Positions 60,060-64,000 of a DNA stretch of 64,000 nt are shown here, in pieces. Within the stretch, counting starts at the first letter, position 1; each line of letters opens with the position of its first letter. The translations under genes were made by a program, and so were the position numbers. Origin of the DNA: Zarea fungicola (taxonomy: Eukaryota > Ascomycota > Sordariomycetes > Hypocreales > Cordycipitaceae); assembly GCA_900169235.1 (NCBI GenBank), contig FWCC01000245.1:1-64000 (forward strand). The letters are read 5' to 3'. Under the pieces are notes generated by a model, which was not told the origin of the DNA, did not search any database, and saw only the letters and a program-made list of their open reading frames with translations.

Positions 60060-60982
60060 ATGTTCAGCGTCGACTGGAAGGGGCTTGCAATGCCCTTTGC
60101 GTATCTAATGGTCCTGAGCGGCGCCCTCATGACGTTTTCCACGATTTATCGTAAGCGCAAGGCCGGTATGTCACTCCCTACCAAGCGGACATTTCGGTTC
60201 TAGGCCTACTTAGAACCGTCGCTTCACGCCCATCTCCCCCTTCGCTGCGAGTTTACTGGTGATACTAACACCTTATTACCTTTCAAACAGCCGAAAGCGC
60301 CAACCTCGCCCCTTGGTTCGGCCCTAACCTCCAACGCAATATATACCTGTCCCTCCTGCACCAGGAATCCGACGAACCCGTCCCCGATAGCGTCCTCAAG
60401 GCCGCCCTCCTCCGCCGCGCCGTTGAGGACATCCAGCGCCTTATCCAGATCAAGACGGCCAAGCAGGCTTGCAGCTCCCTCCTGCAGCGCGGCAGTGTCG
60501 GTGATGACCTGTGGCAGCGCTTCCAGCGCGCCGAGCGCGAGATGGAGGAGGAACTTCGCGATGTTGTAACAGAGGTATTTTTTTTTTCTCTTCCCTCTTC
60601 CCTCTTCCCTTGACGCAATTCAGACTACCGTAATATTTTGCTTTGTTTTTCTGAAAGCTTTGCTAACTACTTCTCTTCTACTGTACAGGCCAACGCTCTC
60701 GCTCCAAACTGGGGCCCTACCATTTTCCAATCCGCCCACGAAATCGCCAGCAACACCAAGCTCCGGGAGAGCCTCGCCGAGATTGAAGCTCAGACAGCAT
60801 CCGAGAAGCAGTGGTGGGAGAAGCGCCGTGGCCAGATTCAGAGTGAGTTCATCAAGGAGCTTGATGACGAAGAGACGTCGACGACGGGGGACGACCACAA
60901 GGCGAAGGGAGGTAGCAGTGGCAGCGCGGTGAGCGAAGAGGATGCGGTGCTGGTCGATACGCCAAGCAAGGGCAAAAACTAG
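60060..60982 (+). CDS. SEC66: Sec66 (Sec71), subunit of the Sec63 post-translational translocation complex
   Basis: Sec66 is a single-span ER membrane protein. With Sec62, Sec63 and Sec72 it brings finished precursors to the Sec61 channel. Three exons (60060-60165, 60291-60574, 60689-60982) give 227 residues. A short N-terminus is followed by one membrane helix (LAMPFAYLMVLSGALMTFS, about residues 9-28) and the basic KRKA stop-transfer. The conserved cytosolic region comes next (WFGPNLQRNIYLSLL, VPDSVLKAALLRRAVEDIQR, GDDLWQRFQRAEREMEEEL, LAPNWGPTIFQSAHEIA). An acidic, Ser/Lys-rich tail ends the protein. Sss1, another subunit of the same channel assembly, is encoded 55 kb away in this window. 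Confidence 0.93.
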
Positions 60983-61857
60983 AAGTGCGTGCGTAAAACG
61001 AAGCGTAAGCCAGCAAATCACCACAAGGACCCGCGAGCAGAAAAGGCAAAGAAGGGCTCGCCATTATGAAAGGAGTCATGGCTAGAGAAAGCGGTTGAGG
61101 GACCGACTCTAGTGGGTGTTGTGACAGGGAGGAAGCCGTGTAGAGATGGGGAGGAAACTATTGACCCTGATGGAAAGGCGACTACGGTCGATGGATGCAT
61201 TTACAAAAGATGGAGTCCTGGGCGCAAAACTACTGTTTTTTGTTTCATACTGATTAGGGACTTGGGACTATGAGATAGGATAGAGCATGTATGCCGATGT
61301 AATATCAGTGTCTGGCGGGCAGATGAAGACGTACAGTACGTATTGAGTAAAGGTCACCAATGTTGCAATAGTAACGAGTGATGATGATAAATTCGAGTGC
61401 AAGCACGAAAGGATCATTGAAGCAGAATAAATTTGATGAAGATTTAAAATAATATATACTGTCTATGCGTAATCATGTACGTACATGTGTGAAGCTTCTA
61501 TAAACAAGAAACATGAAGAAGAATCATAAAACAGAAGTCGCTAAAATCAGATGAAGATGAAGGAGGAACCACGCAAGGTCGAATCCAAAGAGAAAAGGAG
61601 AACACGTCGAAAGGACGAAGCTTTTCTAGTCCGGCTCAAAACAAAAACACCAAATATATGATAGCTGTGCGCCATCATGTCTCGCGAGATAGCTCTCTAC
61701 ATAATGCTTGTTGTCCACGTTCCCCCCCAAACCTGGTAATTGCTACCAAATTCTAAAGTGAGAAAAAAAAAAAAAGGGGGGGGCGACCCTTGAAGAGCAA
61801 GTCAAACACACACGTTATTACACTGTTCTGGCAATATTTCTTCTGTGTGTATTGCTT
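60983..61857. other. Convergent 3' region
   Basis: These 875 bases hold the 3' ends of SEC66 and the 235-aa gene. A poly-A/poly-G run lies at 61765-61783. I see no gene. Confidence 0.55.
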
Positions 61858-62565
61858 TCATCGACCCCAAGGGCCAGGAGCCATCTTTCGTCGCAGAGCC
61901 TCCTCATCTGCGGATAGACGAGCCATTCTAGCTTCCTGGGCAATCTCCTCTTCCGTCTTGATGGAAGCCGTAGGGGGAGGGTGAGGGAAACTCGTCTCAA
62001 CTGGTGACTCGCAGCCGCGGAGGCCGATGAAGCGGCCCATGCGGCGACGCTTGACCTCGAGTGGCGCATCCGACTGCCAGCGGACAGGGCACGGGTACTG
62101 CGTGGCCCATGGCGACTGTCGGCCGCCAGGTGCCACGTCGGTCTGGTGGTAAAAACCGGCCAGGGACTCGAGTTGGTCGTCTGTGAGCAGCCAAAACTGC
62201 AGCACATTGGTGGGAAAGTTTGGGTGGACAGCGCCGGTTGTGAGCTGGACTAGAGGGCTGAGGGGGAGAGCCATCTGGCGGAGCTTGTGGGCGAGTGCTG
62301 GATTGCGGGCGAGCATAGTACTCGTCTTGATGGCCTGGGCCGAGCATTGCCGGTTGGAGTGACGGCCAGAAGCAGTAGATGCCGAGGAGGAAGCGTGACG
62401 CTGGTTATGGCGGCATGTCCGCAGACGGCTGCGCCGCTGGTGGATGGGTGACGAGGCGGCTGGCGAGGCAGTTGTGGCCGATGTGGGTGGTGTCGTCGTG
62501 GAAGAAGATGTGGAAGAGTTGGATGAGGCAGCAGGGTGCTGCGAAGAGAATTCACGTCGCATCAT
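61858..62565 (-). CDS. Uncharacterised fungal protein, 235 residues
   Basis: I do not recognise this gene. It is a single exon from the ATG at 62565 (MMRREFSSQHPAAS). The open frame extends further upstream, but only by non-ATG starts and in a different composition. Residues ~1-80 are Ser/Thr/Ala-rich with a basic RSRLRTCRHNQRH patch. The C-terminal part looks folded and conserved: LARNPALAHKLRQMALPLSP, FPTNVLQFWLLTDDQLESLA, TQYPCPVRWQ, RRRMGRFIGLRGCESP. A charged helix ends it (KTEEEIAQEARMARLSADEE, RRKMAPGPWG). There is no signal peptide or membrane helix. The middle of the protein, built around a DDQLESLAGFYHQT helix, could be a small interaction module. Confidence 0.75.
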   Translation of the reverse strand: MMRREFSSQHPAASSNSSTSSSTTTPPTSATTASPAASSPIHQRRSRLRTCRHNQRHASSSASTASGRHSNRQCSAQAIKTSTMLARNPALAHKLRQMALPLSPLVQLTTGAVHPNFPTNVLQFWLLTDDQLESLAGFYHQTDVAPGGRQSPWATQYPCPVRWQSDAPLEVKRRRMGRFIGLRGCESPVETSFPHPPPTASIKTEEEIAQEARMARLSADEEALRRKMAPGPWGR

Positions 62566-64000
62566 GATGGCGAGGTTTGAATTTTTGCGACTTGGTAAAT
62601 GTAGCAGTATGGTGCGAGGTGTCGATGTGTAAGTGAGCAGCAAGTAGGTAGTTAATCGAAAGGCTGGGGAAGTGGGGGAGAGGGCAAGAGCAGCTATCCA
62701 ACCAATTCTTGGTTGATGGGTTTTGAAGAGAAGAAAATTGTATTTGTTGAAATAGATGGGAAATGTCCCCTTTTTCTTTCTTGTCCGGGTAGGCAGAAAA
62801 AATCGGTGAGTGGAATTGACATGCAAATTCTATGTCGGCTTCCGATTGCGGGTGTGGAGGGCTCTTGTCTTGGGTGTCTTGTCGCAGTTGAAAACGGTGT
62901 GCTGTGGATGGTAGCGCGTGCGGTGAGCTGTATTGACGAGGCCGAGAATTATAGAGCGCGAACGGTGCTTAAAACCAGTATATATATATATATATATTCA
63001 GTTGCGAACATCCAGGTTTTCTCCAAAAAGAACAAAAAAGACTTCTGGAATTTTTCCTAAAGAGGATTCGAACAAGGCGACGAGTTGAAAGAGAACGTCC
63101 CTTTTTATCTTGGTACAAGAAAGACGGATGCGTGAAGCGGCGGTTGGCTTGTGCAGTGATATCCTTTGTCCGGACGTTTCAATTCAAAGTGCTCACCCCC
63201 CAAGAAAATTAAAAGAGGTTGGATTTTAAAACACGTTTTCTTTCAAAACACTGCCGAGTCGGAGAATTGGTGGTGGACGTCGTCGTACAAAGAAAATGTT
63301 GTTGACGAGGAGTAGCCACCGCTTTGGGCATAGAGGGTTACTAGCTTTGGGGTTTGCGTTTATGTTGCCAGCTGCAGAACAAAGCTTATAGACATACGGC
63401 CAAACGATATGGAGAAGCAAAGTCAAGCCGATACAGTATGGGAAGGGCTCCTTATTTGTTGTAGAGAAGGGTTCAACGGGGGTGAGAAGGGGGTGTTGAT
63501 GTCGTCGTCTGCCGGGAACGGGAGAAGATAGAGGAAATCAAATGGTTCGATTATCTGACTTGTATGGCATAGAGATGGATGGGAAAGAGGGAAAAAAGAG
63601 GTGTGGGTAGTAGATGGGTTAAGAATAAGAACGAATGCTTTCTGGCTGGTGGGTGGTGTGCCTGCATGTGTCTACTATGTATGAACGAGCGAGTATCTTG
63701 GGTGTGGTGGGCTGTAAAACAAGGTTCAAGCGCTGAATCAGGACAGCAAATGCCATTCACAACATGTTCCAGGACGAGGCAAGGTAAGGCGAGCCAGGCG
63801 ACGAGGCGCTGGTACAGTGAAAACTGACCACTGACCACTGACCAGGGCCATGACGGGGATGGAGGAATTGGTGATGGAGAAAGGAACCTCTGCCGTGGAC
63901 CCTGTTCGTTGCTAGCTAAAGGAGGCCGGGGAGGGGTGTGAAGGTAATAAAGAACAAAGTTGCTCCTTCTCTTCCATAGACAATGGGACCGGGGTGGTGA
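62566..64000. other. Upstream region of the 235-aa gene to window end
   Basis: I see no gene in the last 1.4 kb. A (TA)n run lies at 62979-62996. Short open frames on both strands lack any family feature. The region near the gene probably holds its promoter. Confidence 0.55.
62979..62996. repeat. (TA)n microsatellite
   Basis: A perfect TA run of nine units lies about 410 bases upstream of the 235-aa gene start. Confidence 0.9.

Overview
The window looks like nuclear DNA of a filamentous ascomycete, most likely a sordariomycete and perhaps Hypocreales. The evidence is short introns with GTRNGT donors and CTRAC-type branch points, protein sequences close to the families as found in moulds, genes kept by filamentous fungi (for example a PYM-type Mago-binding protein), and an AT-rich inverted-repeat element that resembles RIP-mutated DNA. 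The genus assignment is inference. No rRNA, CRISPR, plasmid or biosynthetic cluster is visible.

Layout from left to right: a 4.4 kb gene-poor stretch; SSS1 (+); RSC7/NPL6 (-); a very large UBR1 E3 ligase gene (-); QCR9 (-), missed by simple ORF finding; PYM-like (+); RPT4 (+); a 3.7 kb gene-poor stretch holding an AT-rich inverted-repeat element; GFA1 (+); PRE4 (-); a mitochondrial double HMG-box gene (+); an uncharacterised 502-aa gene (-); ERG26 (+); an intron-containing tRNA inside a 3.6 kb gene-poor stretch; an uncharacterised 181-aa gene (+); a membrane-anchored alpha/beta-hydrolase-like gene (+); an LRG1-like LIM-RhoGAP gene (+); an uncharacterised 306-aa gene (+); a nine-exon E2-like gene with two UBC folds (-); RFC2 (+); an uncharacterised 522-aa gene (-); a doubtful locus at 55.6-56.5 kb; NPL4 (-); SEC66 (+); and an uncharacterised 235-aa gene (-).

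Most genes are housekeeping. Protein quality control is strongly represented: ubiquitin transfer (UBR1, the double-UBC protein), substrate extraction (NPL4), degradation (RPT4, PRE4) and ER entry (SSS1, SEC66). The rest covers cell-wall precursor supply (GFA1), ergosterol (ERG26), Rho/wall signalling (LRG1), chromatin (RSC7), DNA replication (RFC2), respiration (QCR9), mtDNA packaging (HMG protein) and exon-junction biology (PYM).

The observations most worth following are the double-UBC protein with two aligned cysteines and a 12-nt exon, the QCR9 gene with an ATG-only first exon and a GC-AG intron, the inverted-repeat element at 21.5-21.9 kb, and the odd tRNA. I found no convincing new multi-gene system. 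Exon boundaries were assigned by eye from splice signals, frame and family similarity, without transcript data.
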